From the NCBI GenBank assembly GCA_003427395.1, contig BFEA01000007.1:6058237-6122236 (forward strand): a stretch of DNA of 64,000 nucleotides, read 5' to 3'. The stretch comes from Chara braunii. Taxonomy: Eukaryota; Streptophyta; Charophyceae; Charales; Characeae. Position numbers and translations under genes: made by a program. The first letter of the stretch is position 1, and each line of letters opens with the position of its first letter. Below, one piece after another: positions 22,169 through 32,850 of the stretch. Below the pieces are notes generated by a model that had not been told where the DNA came from, did not search any database, and saw only the letters and a list, made by a program, of their open reading frames with translations.

Positions 22169-22746
22169 TGCGTTGAGGCGATCAAAAGTGTTGGAGGAGC
22201 TGGCGACGGGTCGTTGCTCCAGCTGCTGTAAGCGGCTGCTGACTCGCTTGACCTTGTAGTCGAGGGAATGGATGTCCTCTTGTTGTGCAATGCACGTGGC
22301 CAGGAGGTCCGTGACGAGGAGAGTAACAACGCGATCTTGAGTTCGCTGTCGCTCATCTTAACACCCTCGGCCTCGGACCGCCATTCCGCTGCCATGTTGA
22401 GTAAGGCCCGCTCTCCTCCAAATATGTTATCACATCGCATGTTGCATTCCTCATCGGCAGCCTTTGTTGCCGCCTCGTCATGCGGGCGCTTCTGTTCGAA
22501 CGCCAGCAGACGTGCTTTCTCTATATCCTCGGCCTTCTTCTTCTCTTCGGCTGCTACCCTATCTGACCGTTGCTTGGCCTCGTTGATCAAGGTCTGCATT
22601 CGGGCCTGATAGGCCTCGCCCGTTTCCCCTTGCTTCTGGTCCATGATGGCTGTTTGAGACCAGGTTGGAGGAATGCTGGCGTGGCACTTCCAGCTGCTGA
22701 TGTGGCACTGCCCGGTTGCTGATGTGGCACGGTTGTCGGCTGACAT
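22006..22746 (-). pseudogene. Gypsy 1 gag, N-terminal part
   Basis: Starts at an ATG within the 13-bp tandem array, giving a head rich in the array-derived peptide ATGQCHIS. From about residue 30 it becomes a charged, helical sequence (GETGEAYQARMQTLINEAKQ, then many Lys/Glu/Ala) that looks like a coiled coil. After about residue 145, near position 22300, the coding signal continues in another frame (ATCIAQQEDIHSLDYKVKRV), so the last 100 residues of this frame are spurious. This marks a frameshift. The gag role is inferred from position and from the downstream zinc knuckle. Confidence 0.7.
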
Positions 22747-22880
22747 GTTGCTGATGTGTCATTGCTGACATGGCCTGCTGATGTGGTCTGCTGATGTGGT
22801 CTGCTGATGTGGTCTGCTGTTGTGACCTGCTGATGTGGCCTGCTTATGTGGTCTGCTGAGGTGGTCTGCTAACGTGGCAA
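22690..22880. repeat. 13-bp tandem repeat array at the gypsy 1 gag start
   Basis: About a dozen imperfect units of CTGCTGATGTGGT and variants, best preserved at 22768-22870. The array runs into the first codons of gag and supplies its low-complexity His/Gln/Ser head. It may lie in the element's leader or 5' LTR region. Confidence 0.85.
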
Positions 22881-22997
22881 CTCACCAATGCCGCAGTAAG
22901 GGTTACCAGGAGACAGATGGAGAAGGAAAGGAGGAGGGTGCAACAGCATAGGTGGGGGTGGGTGGGATTGATCGCCCAGATAAGGAGTCGCTAATCA
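22881..22997. other. Short unassigned spacer
   Basis: A purine-rich tract follows the array. No feature seen before the AT-rich plastid-derived block. Confidence 0.5.
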
Positions 22998-23212
<215 letters not shown>

Positions 23213-24494
23213 GAAATTAATAGTTAAAGAACAAACTCGACATGCAAGTTCAGTAGGTCTCCCGATCCCCCTCAAATTCGAAATTATGTAAAAAATTCGG
23301 CTTTTCAGACTGCAAACGAATAATAATAATGAATAATAAATAACGAAACTGCGGAAAACTGTCCGCAAGTTCCAAGGATTCCAAAAAGTAAAAATGTGGA
23401 ATCAATCAGATGTGCAAGGAACATGAATGTGGACGAAGCACAAAAATCCAGATTGCAAAATGACACTGAAGTCCAAGTAGTCAAAGCAAGAGCAGATAGC
23501 ACAATGGAACCGAGTAACCATCCCTTTGAGAATGATACATAAGAATCGTGAGTCAATGTCCAAGCCCAATCGGGCAACACAAACAGCATAACCCAATGTA
23601 GCTCTCTCTCTTGAATGGCGCCAAGCGCCCTACCTACTCTACAGCCTATTACTACAACTACAGCATGAAAGCAACCAGAAAACTTGACGACCAGCGAGTG
23701 ATGATGTCAACACCAATGCCGACCTCCTCTCCACCAGGTACGTCTCTCTCTTCTCCCTCACTCTCCCTTGTTATCCCACACAGCGCCCTTCACCTCCGAA
23801 GAACCACCTTCGCCCTTCACCTTCTCTGCGCCCACAGGCAGCCCAGCTATGGCTGCCAGCGCCCTGCGCCCAGGCTGCGCTCTACCGCTTAGCGCCAGCC
23901 TGCCCTCACTCAGCCTAGCGCAGCGCAGGCGCACTCACAATGCAGCAGCGTGCCGGCCTTGCTCACAATGGCCAAGATTTCCTGCCCACTCGCCCTCCCT
24001 GCCTATATGCCAGTGTTGCGTGTGGGCGGCCTCCCTTGAGCCTGCGCCCGGGCCCCAATACCTTTACCCGGGCCCAATGCGGTTGGGGCCCAGGAGATGC
24101 AGTTGTGCCCCTTTCACCAAGGCCTGCGACCAGATTCAGATAGTGGACCGGTTTCCCATTGGCATTTTCGGCCTCTATATCCAGCATGCATTGTCGGCCT
24201 CACGTTTATGTGCCCAGGGCCTAACCAATTTTGGGGCCTTGGGATTTCTGCATTTGCAGAGATCCGATACTCGGTGCACTCCAACCAACTGGCGTGCGGC
24301 AACTGTATGGACCCCACTTCGTGAAATGTTTGAACAAAGGGCTCTTGTTGATTTGCTGGCCCGCCTTCACTTAGGGCGGGCACGAGGCTTGCTGGGGGCC
24401 TTAGCCCAGAACATGTACATCATGGCAAGGCCCCTTTTTGAGGGCTCAATCCTCACATTCCATCCCCCTTAGCTTTGAAAGTCCGTTGAGATGC
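23213..24494. other. Unassigned sequence between plastid fragment and gypsy 2
   Basis: 23213-23600 is AT-richer and has no recognisable gene; a minus-strand frame at 23305-23589 is hydrophobic but unsupported. 23600-24480 is GC-richer with gene-like composition and donor-like ACCAGGTACG at about 23736, and parts resemble 18400-18560 and 52480-52740. No product could be proposed. Confidence 0.4.
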
Positions 24495-25304
24495 TTACTT
24501 CGCAGGTGCCTTTTTTAACATTCTCTCATAATCTGCCACCACTTGAGGAGCTGTGTCAATCAGTTCCTCTCTAGTAAACCACCGATCTTCCTTCGGATCC
24601 GTATGATGCCTGAATCTGACGCGATACTCCCGCTTGGGTTTTGGAGGTCTTCCTTTACCCAGTGGCTTTGGAACAGGCAGATCTCCGTGATCCACAATGT
24701 CGTCGATGTCCACTTGACCATCCATGGTTGGGGGCAGCATTGATCTCCTGGAAGGGAATTGATCTGTCTCAGCGAAAGGTGCAAGCTTTGAGGCATGAAA
24801 GACAGGGTGAGTGCGCAGATGACCAGGGATGCGGATAACATAGGTAGGACCATCCAATTCATCCCCAACTCTGTCCAGGACCTCCCAGGGACCAAAATAC
24901 TGAGGCATTAGTTTACGAGAGATTCCGAATTCCTGTCCTAGCTCACTAGCCTTGACCCAGACCCGCTCCCCTACCTGAAATGAGGACTGCCAACGATGTT
25001 TGTTCTCAGAAGCAATCATTGCTTGCTGAGATTTCTTGATATGCTCGACAACTTGCTGTAGCAACTTCTCATAGTGCACATCGTACTCAAGTGTGCCTGG
25101 AGTTTTAGAGGATCGATTTTCAGGCAGGAGGAAGTCTAGTGCTGATCTAGGTTTCCATCCCAAGTGTAGCTGGTTAGGACTGACGCCGGTACTGCTGTGT
25201 ACAACATTGTTGTACATGCTGGCGATGAGAGGCAATTTCTCATCCCAGTCATCCTGGCTGGGCTTGATGTAATGCCTCAGCAAGTGTTGTACAACTCTGT
25301 TCAT
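24495..25304 (-). pseudogene. Gypsy 2 integrase C-terminal half with chromodomain-like tail
   Basis: This continues the integrase immediately after an in-frame TAG. It contains NNVVHSSTGVSPNQLHLGW and FGPWEVLDRVGDELDGPTY, the conserved C-terminal integrase block of Ty3/gypsy elements. The last 80 residues (DIDDIVDHGDLPVPKP, then KREYRVRFRHHTDPKEDRWF) align in layout with chromodomains, which in chromoviruses guide integration to marked chromatin. The first Met is internal, so this is not an independent gene. The segment is open for 269 codons. Confidence 0.85.
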
Positions 25305-25307
25305 CTG

Positions 25308-25865
25308 CTAGGCGTGTCCGTTTGCTTCGGGATGATTCCCTGAAGTCATCTGAAGTTGAGTGCCCGTCTGTTCAGCAGTCTTCTTCCACAACTCACTTGT
25401 GAAACGAACATCTCTGTCACTAACGATTGACTTTGGTAATCCAAAATCACGCACCCAGTTGTCCAAAAACAACTTGATGACGTGTTCAGTCCTTGCGGTC
25501 TCTGGCATGGCAATTAGTCTAGCGTACTTGGTGAATCGGTCTATGATGACAAAGATGTGCCTCTTGCCATTCTTGCTGGTCACCAGGGTGTCCATGAAAT
25601 CCATGGAAACACTCTGTCTTGGACCAGCGGGGATAGGTAAGGGCTTCAGCAACCCAAGCGGTGCTTGAGTTCGCGGCTTGTCCCGCTGACAGACCTGACA
25701 GGTCTCAACATACTTCTTTGCATCTTCTAGCATTCCGGGCCACCAAAATCGCTGTACTAGATTGGCACTCGTCTTTTTGTAGCCAAAGTGTCCGGTTGCG
25801 TCATGACATTCTCCTAAGAATAAACTACGCAAACGTTCACTAGATGGAACAACTAGCCTTATCAA
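25308..25865 (-). pseudogene. Gypsy 2 integrase, zinc-binding and catalytic core
   Basis: An HHCC zinc-binding N-domain is present: the His pair in CHDATGHFGYKK, then CQVC after VETC. The DDE-type catalytic core follows, with Asp in SMDFMDTL, Asp in VSDRDVRFTS and Glu in HPEANG. All three catalytic acidic residues survive. A TAG (about 25308) three codons after the catalytic Glu block ends this segment, and the next opens in the same frame, so a single nonsense mutation separates the two. Confidence 0.9.
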
Positions 25866-26088
25866 GAAAGAGAATCCCGTCCACCATCACAAACTCATCT
25901 TCTGTGGCCTTGTCTTTTGCCTGAAGTTTGCATATGATGTGCATCGTGACAGGGTCTTCCTGATAGGCTCCCATAAGCGATTGAGTTAGTTCCTCAGATA
26001 CACCAAACTCGGAAACTAGCGCCCCTAGGTAGTCTGCTCTACGGGACAGCGCATCTGCAACCTTGTTGTACTCTCCCTTCGACTCCTT
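25866..26088 (-). pseudogene. Gypsy 2 RNase H to integrase linker
   Basis: In frames continuing toward 26088 the minus strand encodes KGEYNKVADALSRRADYLGA, the well-known end of Ty3/gypsy RNase H, followed by GVSEELTQSLMGAYQ and EFVMVDGILFL leading into the integrase. The corresponding block in gypsy 3 (28578-28970) is very similar. The 5' edge ends in simple repeats. Confidence 0.8.
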
Positions 26089-26945
26089 TTTCTTCTTCTT
26101 CTTCCTCCTCCTCCCCCTCTGGTCTTCTTCGTTTTCTTGTTTTTCCTCTTTTCCTTCTCCCCTACTCGTTTTCTTTCTCCTCCTTTTCTTCTTAGTTCGT
26201 CAACATTCGGTAGGTAATGTGAGACACGGCAGGTAAAAAAAAAACAAAAAAAAATGAGGGTCGTTCTCCTCCCCCTCCTCCGCTCATCTTCTTCTTCTCT
26301 CCTCGTTGTCCTCTCGTTTTTTTCTTCTTCCCCTCCCCCTACCGTTTTCATCTTTCTCCTCGACCTTTCTTCATCTTCTTCTTCCTCCCCTTCTCACCTA
26401 TTCTTCTTCTTCTTCTTCTTCTTCTTCTGCTCCATTCGCTAGGTCTTCTTCTCTCCTTGTCTTCTTCCCTTCCTTCCCTACTCCCTCCCTGCTTTTCTCC
26501 ATCCTCCCATCCATCCTTCCCTCCTTCCATCCCATCCCGCCATCCTCCATCCTCCATCCATCCATCCATCACTCCCTCCATCCCATCTCACCATTCTCCA
26601 TCACTCCCTCCCTCCATCCCATCTCGACATCCTCCATCATCCATCCATCCATTGATCACTACCTCCATCCCTCCCTCCCCCCCCCATCTCGCCATCCCTC
26701 GCCCCCTCCATCCATCCATCCATCTTCTTCTTCTTCTTGGACGTTGTTAAGCAGTCTCCCTCCATCCCTCCATCCTCCCATCTCGCTATCCCCCCCCACC
26801 CTCCATCCATCCATCTTCTTCTTCTTCTTCTTCTTCTGCGACGTTTTTAAGCAGTCTCCCTCCATCCTCCCATCTCGCCATCCCTCCCCCCTTCCATCCA
26901 TCCATTCATCTTCTTCTTCTTCTTCTTGTTCTCGTCGGTCTTCTT
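26089..26945. repeat. Low-complexity block: (CTT/TTC)n and CCAT-rich repeats
   Basis: Alternating TTC-rich tracts (about 26089-26150, 26250-26440, 26722-26740, 26812-26840, 26911-26932) and CCATCCAT/CCCTCC-rich tracts (about 26500-26900). Long Ser/Pro-rich frames on the plus strand are repeat translations. The block truncates gypsy 2 at its 5' side. Confidence 0.95.
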
Positions 26946-27289
26946 CATTTTTTGTCAGTCTTGTTCTTCTTCAGAATGAATGGGTTGATAAAATGCATGC
27001 AACAGACATCAGAGCAGCAGGCAACAAACATGCAGAGCCCCCAACCCAGTACATATCAGGTGACATACATTCAGCATACAGCAGGCAATATACATGCAGT
27101 GCCCCCAACGCCCAGACACCCCCCCAACCAGCCCCCCCCCCCCCCTAAACCAACCCCCCCCCCCCCCCGCCCCCCCAAAAAAAAACAAAAAAAAACAGAA
27201 TGTTATTGCAGATTCGGGGTCCCAGAACGACCCCGGTTTTAAAAAAATAAAAAAATAAAAATCTGGGTGTTTTTTTGGCCTGCTTCCCT
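26946..27289. other. Unassigned; imperfect repeat and C/A homopolymers
   Basis: Two imperfect copies of a block with CAGCAGGCAAYAWACATGCA lie near 27019 and 27079. Long C and A runs follow (27121-27200), then A-rich sequence up to the gypsy 3 end. Confidence 0.5.
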
Positions 27290-28577
27290 CTCAGATTTCG
27301 TTCGTAACTTGAGATAATCTGGGAAAGAGTCTTCCTTAGTTCTTCTCTTGTAAAGCACCGATCTTCTTTAGGATCAGTATGATGCCTGAACCGCACTCGA
27401 TACTGCATCTGTGGTTTCGGGGGGCGTCGCCTTCCTGGAGGCTTGGGCACAAGCATCAGCTTGTGCTCAGCGATATCGTCAATGTCCACATGTCCGTCCA
27501 TGGCTGGGGGCAGCATCGATCATCTGGAGGGAAATCGTTCAGTTTCTGCGAAAGGTGCGAATTTGGAGGCATGAAAAACAGGGTGTGTGCGAAGGTGACC
27601 AGGGATGTGAATGACATATGGGCCATCTGGTTGATCTCCCACTATATCAAGAATTTCCCAGGGTCAAAAGTACTGTGGCATTAATTTACGGGAAATTCCC
27701 AACCCTCTCCCAACTCAGATGACTTTACCCAGACTCGTTCACCTGCCCTAAATGCAGACTGTCTTCTGAGTTTGTTCTCAGATGCAACCATGGCATCTTG
27801 AGTTTTCTTGATGTGCGCTACAGCTTGCTGCAACATTTGTTCATACTTGACAGCAAACTTTATGCTTCCAGGTGCTGCAGTTGGCTGATTTTCAGTTAAC
27901 AGAAAGTCAAGAGCACATCTGGGCTTCCAACCAAGATGCAGTTGGTTGGGGGTCTTATCGGTACTGCTGTGCACAACATTGTTATACAGGCTGGCGATGA
28001 GAGGTAACTTCTCATCCCAGTTATCTTAACTTGGCCTAATATAATGCCGAAGCAAGTGCTGTAGTACTCAGTTCATCTGCTCGACATGTCTGTTTGACTC
28101 AGGGTGTTCCCTGATGTCATTTGCATTCGGGTGCCCATCATCTGTTCGGCTGTACTTTTGCCCATCTGTTCGGCTGCACTTTGCCACAGTTCGCTAGTGA
28201 ATCTGACATCCCTGTTACTCACAATGGACTTAGGTATACTGAAGTCATGTGCCCAGTTGTCCATGAATAGCTTGATGACGTGGTCAGTCCTACTTACTGA
28301 ACCTGTCCACAATGACGAAGATGTGTCTCTTACTGCTCTTGCTGGTCACAAGAGTATCCATGAAGTCCATGGAAGCACTTTGACCAGGTTCAGCAGGGAT
28401 AGGCAAGGGCTTGATAAGCCCAAGTGGTGCCTGCGTCCTTGGCTTGTCACGTTGACAAACTTGGCAAGTCTCGACATATGTTTTTGCATCATCCATCATT
28501 GAGGTCCACGAAAATTTTTGCACTAAATTTGCTTGTCTTTTCATACCCAAAATGTTCGGTTGCATCGTGACACTCTC
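27290..28577 (-). pseudogene. Gypsy 3 integrase with chromodomain-like end, fragmented
   Basis: Pieces in several frames: VETCQVCQRDKPRTQAPLGL and SASMDFMDTLVTSK (28290-28565) hold the Cys pair and the first catalytic Asp. SIVSNRDVRFTSELW (28073-28312) has Asn in place of the Asp found at SDRD in gypsy 2. NQLHLGWKPRCALDFLL (27681-27974) and YRVRFRHHTDPKEDRCF (27145-27516) are the C-terminal and chromodomain-like parts. A tandem duplication of CATCTGTTCGGCTG near 28137-28180 adds another break close to where the catalytic Glu should lie. Non-functional. Confidence 0.85.
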
Positions 28578-29250
28578 CTAAAAATAGAATGGGCAAAAAC
28601 TCTTTATTTGGAACAGACAATTGTTTATTCCATCCTTGTTAAGGAATAGTAAGCCGTCAATCAGTAGAAACTCATCGGAAGTAGCCTTGTCTTTAGCTTC
28701 CAGTTTCTGAATGATCTCAGACATGACCCCGTACTTTTGATAGGCTTCCACCATAGATCCAGTAACATTTTCAGAAATTCCAAACTGAGTCACTAGCGCG
28801 TCCAGATAGTCTGCCCTTTGCGCTAGTTCGTCAACCATTTTGTTGTACTCTCCCTTTAGAGGGTCAAGCTTGAAGTCATACATGTCTATGACTTCAATCC
28901 ACCTCTCGAGTGCGTCGGAGAGCACGGGCTGTGTCTTAACCCAGCGCAGCGTCTCATGTTCAGATCTCATATAATGGAATCTGCCTAGGAGGTAGTGCCT
29001 CCAATGGACCCGCGCTCTCTAAAGGGCATAGCGCTCACGCTTATAAGTGGCATCGTTTTGCTCATGTACTTGATTGACCTCAACTCTTTCCCCTCCTTAT
29101 GCGCAAGGACCGCACTTATGCCATATTGGTTGGAGTCTATGGTCACAACAAAGGGTTGTTCAAGATCTGGAGGACTTCATAGTGCGTCAGGGCATACTTC
29201 AATCTCTTGAAGGCTGCCTCACACTCTTCAGTTCACTCCCAAGGGGTGTT
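28578..29250 (-). pseudogene. Gypsy 3 RNase H
   Basis: 28578-28970 holds the conserved RNase H end: LRWVKTQPVLSDALERWIEV, YDFKLDPLKGEYNKMVDEL and a linker to integrase. Upstream, the connection with CEAAFKRLKYALTHYEVL is recognisable in other frames up to about 29250. Several frame changes and stops prevent expression as one protein. Confidence 0.8.
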
Positions 29251-29850
29251 AAGGAACACGAGGTTCGTTAGAGGAGAGGCTATCGTGCTGTATTTTTTTC
29301 ACAAATGGGCGATAGTAGCCTGTCATGCCCAAGAACGACCTCAGTTTCACCTCAATCACAAACTGAGGTCTAGGCCAGTCGCATATGCTGGCCACTTTAG
29401 CATCATCCAACCTAAAACGATCCGGGGAAATCTCATGACCCAGATACAAGATCTTGGTACGACAAAATTCGCATTTCTCCATGTTAGCTTTGTACTGGTG
29501 CTGTCTTAGGAGCCCTAAGACTGTTTTCACGTGCTCGACATGCTCCTCTACAATTTTACTAAAGATAGGATATCGTCGAGGGACACGACGATAAACTTGT
29601 CTAAGTACTCCTAAAAGATCTGATTCATTGCGTGCTGGAACATCCTAGGAGTGTTGCATAAGCCAAACAACATCACCACAAACTCGTCCAGACGGTACGT
29701 GGTCTGAAAGGCGGTTTTGTGCTGGTTTTCGGGTCTAATAGCAATTTGAAGGTATTCGGAATTCAAATCTATCCAAACTTTTGGCTCTTCGTGAATTCAT
29801 GGAAGATATGGGCGTCATCGGTAGACGCTGGGTAGAGCCCCGACGGAGGT
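29249..29850 (-). pseudogene. Gypsy 3 reverse transcriptase, central and thumb part
   Basis: From right to left: IDLNSEYLQIAIRPENQHK (motif A region), EFVVMLFGLCNTPRMF (motif B), VSLDDILSLV (motif C, both Asp present) and the thumb YLGHEISPDRFRLDDAKV with SFLGMTGYYRPFVKK. Segments are in different frames with at least one TAA/TGA between B and C. Its missing N-terminus lies beyond the insertion, at 30796-31015. Non-functional despite the intact DD pair. Confidence 0.8.
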
Positions 29851-30795
29851 GCGAAGGTCGTTTGTTTCGAAAACGAGAAGGAACAACCACCGAACACAAG
29901 AAAAAGAAAAAATCACTTCTCACGAGAAAAAAAAGCAGGAAAAAAAATGAAAAGGTTTGTCCTCTGCGCAGGTGGTATCCCGTATTTGAAACGAGAACGA
30001 AAACAGAACTTATGCATCCCGTGTTTCCAACGAGAATGTATCTTCCTCCAGAATGTCGACAAATACAACGAAGATTACATGGCTTTGCACAGGGACAACA
30101 TGCATAAATCGAGAAATGATTTAAGGGGGGGGTAAGGCCACTCACCATCATTTTTGTCTTTTCTGCACGTGGACCTTTGCTCTGACAAGGTGCGCTATCC
30201 GCATGTGCCAAAAATTCGTGGAGGGCCATACCTACCAACACTACATCTTATTATGCCTGTATCGGACCGGAGATACCGTCTGCGTACACTCGACACCAAA
30301 AGACTTCCAGAGAGACTGTCGGGGAAGTGCCTGACTGAGGGCATAGTAGCATTAGTATTGCTAGAATGTATCCGACGACAAACATGCCCAAATCGTTTTT
30401 TTTTTTTTTTTGTGGCCTCGCCAGCAAGTCAGGGCACTTTTCACGTTCATCGGAAAGGCTGTCACCGAGGGTGTATTCTCACTCGCACTCTCAAGAATGA
30501 ATCTGATCGCACTCAGGGCCTAATCTTCACTTTCTTTTTTTTTTTCGTTCCTTTTGTTTTTTTCCTTGTATTACACATGCTTGGTCGCCCGACGTTGAAG
30601 AGAAGTTAGGGATTAGAAAAAAAAAACAAAAAGAAAGAAAAGATGAGAAGAAGAGAAGGGAAAAAAAAAGCCGTTCTTGGTAGATGTACCGGTAACCTGA
30701 CGTTGAAGGAGCAATCGACAATTGTATATTTGCTTTTCACCAACTGCCTCCTATCGAAATAGAGAGGTTGGGTATCTCAAAAAAAAAAAAAAAAG
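29851..30795. mobile_element. Insertion of unknown origin inside the gypsy 3 reverse transcriptase
   Basis: About 0.95 kb separates two halves of one RT domain: CIDYTGLNAITVK ends on the right side and the motif A region resumes on the left. The inserted DNA has T-runs (about 30397-30411, 30533-30546), A/G-rich tracts (30618-30669) and an A-run (30779-30794) at its right edge. A plus-strand stretch at 29781-30107 is Lys/Arg-rich. No terminal repeats, target duplication or known protein could be identified, and the edges are accurate to perhaps 30 bp. It may be a retrotransposed sequence or a rearranged segment. Confidence 0.5.
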
Positions 30796-31015
30796 GTTTG
30801 GAGGATTGCTGCGGAAGGTACTACTGGTTTAACGGTGATGGCATTGAGGCCCGTATAATCAATGCACATCCTTAGGGTCCCCCCTGTAGGGGGACGTACT
30901 TGGTCGAATCCAGCCCTTCTCTTTGAGTTCCTTGAGCTAGCGGCGAAGCTCATCTAGCTCCCAGGAGATATTATATAGATTTGCCCTCTAGGTACTGTGC
31001 CATTGGAGACGACTT
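30796..31015 (-). pseudogene. Gypsy 3 reverse transcriptase, N-terminal part
   Basis: Minus-strand frames encode GTVPRGQIYIISPG, then KELKEKGWIRPSTSP and LRMCIDYTGLNAITVK. These correspond to the conserved RT entry (tyrosine/serine-rich lead-in, KGWIRPS and CIDYRxLN motifs). There is a TAG within the lead-in and a frame change before the CIDY block. The domain then runs into the inserted DNA at about 30795. Confidence 0.8.
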
Positions 31016-31336
31016 CTATCGTACGGACAATCTCTCTTTCCGCCACACCCCTAGGCTCCTTGAAAAGGTTTGAATACTGTGCAACGATTGCTTCTTTGGG
31101 GGCGATCTTACAGCCTCCCCTTTCTCAGAGACAAATACTAAGTACATACCTTCTTCGCTTTTCTGCTTGTAGTTATAGAAAGATGAGGCGCACATGCAAC
31201 CGTAGTTGTCCACTAATCTGCTAACCTTAAACTTCTGCAGCCTAACGGTCCTTCCATCTAGTAACTTGTGGACCATTACCTTCCTATCCCAATAGAATTG
31301 AGGCTTATCAACCTCGAGGTAGTACATGCCTAGCAA
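31016..31336 (-). pseudogene. Gypsy 3 protease-RT linker
   Basis: Begins with MLGMYYLEVDKPQFYWDRKV, the hydrophobic block that ends gypsy aspartic proteases, then a divergent linker with basic and Ser-rich parts. It follows a 25-bp tandem duplication (31311-31335 and 31336-31360) that repeats the MLGMxYLEV codons and shifts the frame. Confidence 0.6.
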
Positions 31337-31730
31337 CCTCGAGGTAGAACATGCCTAACATGTCGAATGGCAGCTCGTCGCTAATAAGGAACGGGATTTT
31401 ATGTCTTAGTTCCCCTCCTCCATTGGAGGTGCAGAGTACATCCTTTACTACCACAAAGTGCTTGTTGGCTAAGGTAGATGCTACAGATCTGCTAAGCTGT
31501 TGCACTTGGTCCCCTAAGCGCAGCCTATCCACACAGGCATGGCTGATGAAGTTTCGCGTAGAACCTATGCCTGCGAAGGTTCCAACCTTTCGGCCACCTA
31601 CATTGACTTCTATTACAAAATGTTCACCCTTTGGACCTTTGTTCAACATCGCTGAAGAGTCTCTAGGGTCTATCTCTAACAACTCAGTTTCTAACTCCTG
31701 TAAGGACGCAGACACACATCCATCGAACAA
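31308..31730 (-). pseudogene. Gypsy 3 aspartic protease, catalytic Asp lost
   Basis: The retropepsin core is recognisable by STRNFISHACVDRL and by the later PFDMLGMFYLEV. At the active site, gypsy 1 has LDSGSTRNF whereas this copy reads AGIGSTRNF: the catalytic Asp is replaced by Gly and the following residue by Ile. Without that Asp the enzyme cannot cleave gag-pol. The frame runs 140 codons before the 25-bp duplication diverts it. Confidence 0.8.
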
Positions 31731-31929
31731 AGCATCGATTGGTTTAGATCTGTCTGTAGGGCGATCAATGGGTCAATAGCCTTGGCCATTGTCTGAAATG
31801 GAGAAGGTAAGGTTACCACTTCGGCACGAGTAAGAGCATCTAACACTCCTACTGGCCCGAGGTGTTTCCCTACAAAGTGCTCGCAGAAGCACCACCAGAG
31901 TTAGAAGATCGCACCGTCACTATGGAGAT

Positions 31930-32327
31930 GCAACCTTCGTAGCGACTCACTTACTCTTGCACTTGACCATTGTATGCCCATACTGGCCACAATTGAGGCA
32001 AGCACCTCGAGCAGCACGGTCTTGCCACACCTAGTACTCTATTCCAAGCTTTACCTATATGGGTGCTCCTTGGTCATATTGACCATCGGGCCGACCTGCT
32101 TTCTGCTTCCCGACCCCCTTAGCCTTTTCCCTGACAGGAGCGACGACTCCACCATTTGAAGTGTCTACACTCCTATTTGACTTTGGCTCTTCCCCAAGGT
32201 TAGAGAAGTTGTGGATCTCAATCGCTTGACCATCGTGGTTGACGAACATGAGGTTGCCCTTCTTTCTCCAGTCCTGAGGAAGCTTCTTCTTCCTTTCATC
32301 TTTGGGTCCCCTATTGGGCACTCCCAA
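31930..32327 (-). pseudogene. Gypsy 3 gag C-terminus with zinc knuckle
   Basis: 32055-32327 encodes a basic stretch with KKLPQDWRKKGNLMFVNHDG and GDxAxEIHNF-like sequence. In an adjoining frame near 31955-32005 there is a canonical CCHC knuckle (CLNCGQYGHTMVKC, C-x2-C-x4-H-x4-C), the RNA-binding module of gag. A stop follows two codons later. Confidence 0.8.
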
Positions 32328-32850
32328 GCTTAGCCTCTGTGTCTAAGGCCTTCTTGTTGAACGAGGCGAAGTTATGTACATCTACGGAGGCCTCAGTGAC
32401 CAACTTATTTTTGACATCTGTGGGCAGACATCGCAAATAAGTTGTTAAGAGGACCTGCGGATCGTACGACACACCAGAAACAACAATCAGTCGTTCTACG
32501 GTGTCTGTAACGTCGCGAACTATTCGGTATCTAGCTAGCGAATCGGTGGCCTTTTGAGGCCCCTGGGGGTCATGCCACCTCTTATAGACCATCCATACAA
32601 ACTCTTCCAATGTTCGAGCCTGTGCCCAGCCTTCGAAGTTCTTACCGTATCCTTGCTGCTGTACTATTCTGTTCAGCCATGTGGGTGCAGATCCTTCTAA
32701 AATGGATGCAGCGACTATGACTTCTTCCTTGGTCCTTGTGAGCTTATGCCTCACGTACGTGGGCATAGCTCTCACCCAGGTATCCAGATCCTCTTCTTGT
32801 CGTTAGAGAAGGGTTTAGGACTCAACAAGGGCATCTTGGGGGTCCACTGC
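32311..32850 (-). pseudogene. Gypsy 3 gag, N-terminal and capsid-like part
   Basis: The clean open segment 32311-32775 contains MPTYVRHKLTRTKEEVIVAA, ASILEGSAPTWLNRIVQQQG and LEEFVWMVYKRWHDPQGPQK. This matches the gag domain of Ty3/gypsy elements in its W-x-P and YLRCLPTDVKNKL features. Upstream, to about 32850, the head reads QWTPKMPLLSPKPFS with a small frame change near 32790. The same head occurs inverted at 32897-32942. Confidence 0.8.

Larger units (their letters stand above)
18840..22746 (-). mobile_element. Ty3/gypsy retrotransposon 1, degenerate (gag-PR-RT-RH)
   Basis: Read on the minus strand, the order is gag with a CCHC knuckle, aspartic protease, reverse transcriptase and start of RNase H, the classic Ty3/gypsy order. 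Integrase is absent on the left, and no LTR, primer-binding site or polypurine tract was identified. The frame shifts several times (near 22300, 21635, 20420, 20145 and 19940), and the RT active site is altered. It is therefore a 3'-truncated, non-autonomous relic. A 13-bp tandem repeat array lies immediately upstream of gag and overlaps its first codons. Confidence 0.9.
24495..26088 (-). mobile_element. Ty3/gypsy retrotransposon 2, 3' half (chromovirus-like)
   Basis: Minus strand: end of RNase H, integrase, then a chromodomain-like C-terminus. The upstream half is missing; homology stops at about 26088, where CTT/TTC simple repeats begin. It is closely related to the corresponding part of gypsy 3 but better preserved, with one in-frame TAG splitting the integrase. 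No LTRs identified. Confidence 0.9.
27290..32850 (-). mobile_element. Ty3/gypsy retrotransposon 3, nearly full-length but broken
   Basis: Minus-strand order: gag (32311-32850), CCHC knuckle (about 31950-32010), protease (31308-31730), RT (30796-31015, continued at 29249-29850), RNase H (28578-29250), integrase and chromodomain-like tail (27290-28577). About 0.95 kb of unrelated DNA splits the RT. There are many stops and frameshifts, a lost protease Asp and at least two small internal duplications. No LTRs were found; the gag head is duplicated in inverted orientation just outside the right end. Chromovirus-like and related to gypsy 2. Confidence 0.85.

Noticed and set aside
22690-22880. CRISPR-like regular repeats
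   Set aside because: The 13-bp units are contiguous, without unique spacers, in a eukaryotic retrotransposon context.
23305-23589. Hydrophobic minus-strand frame next to the rpoC2 fragment
   Set aside because: No match to a known plastid or mitochondrial membrane protein; composition of AT-rich DNA alone can give it.
26306-27148. Long Ser/Pro-rich open frame on the plus strand
   Set aside because: It is a translation of TTC and CCAT simple repeats with C-runs; no domain and no codon bias beyond the repeats.
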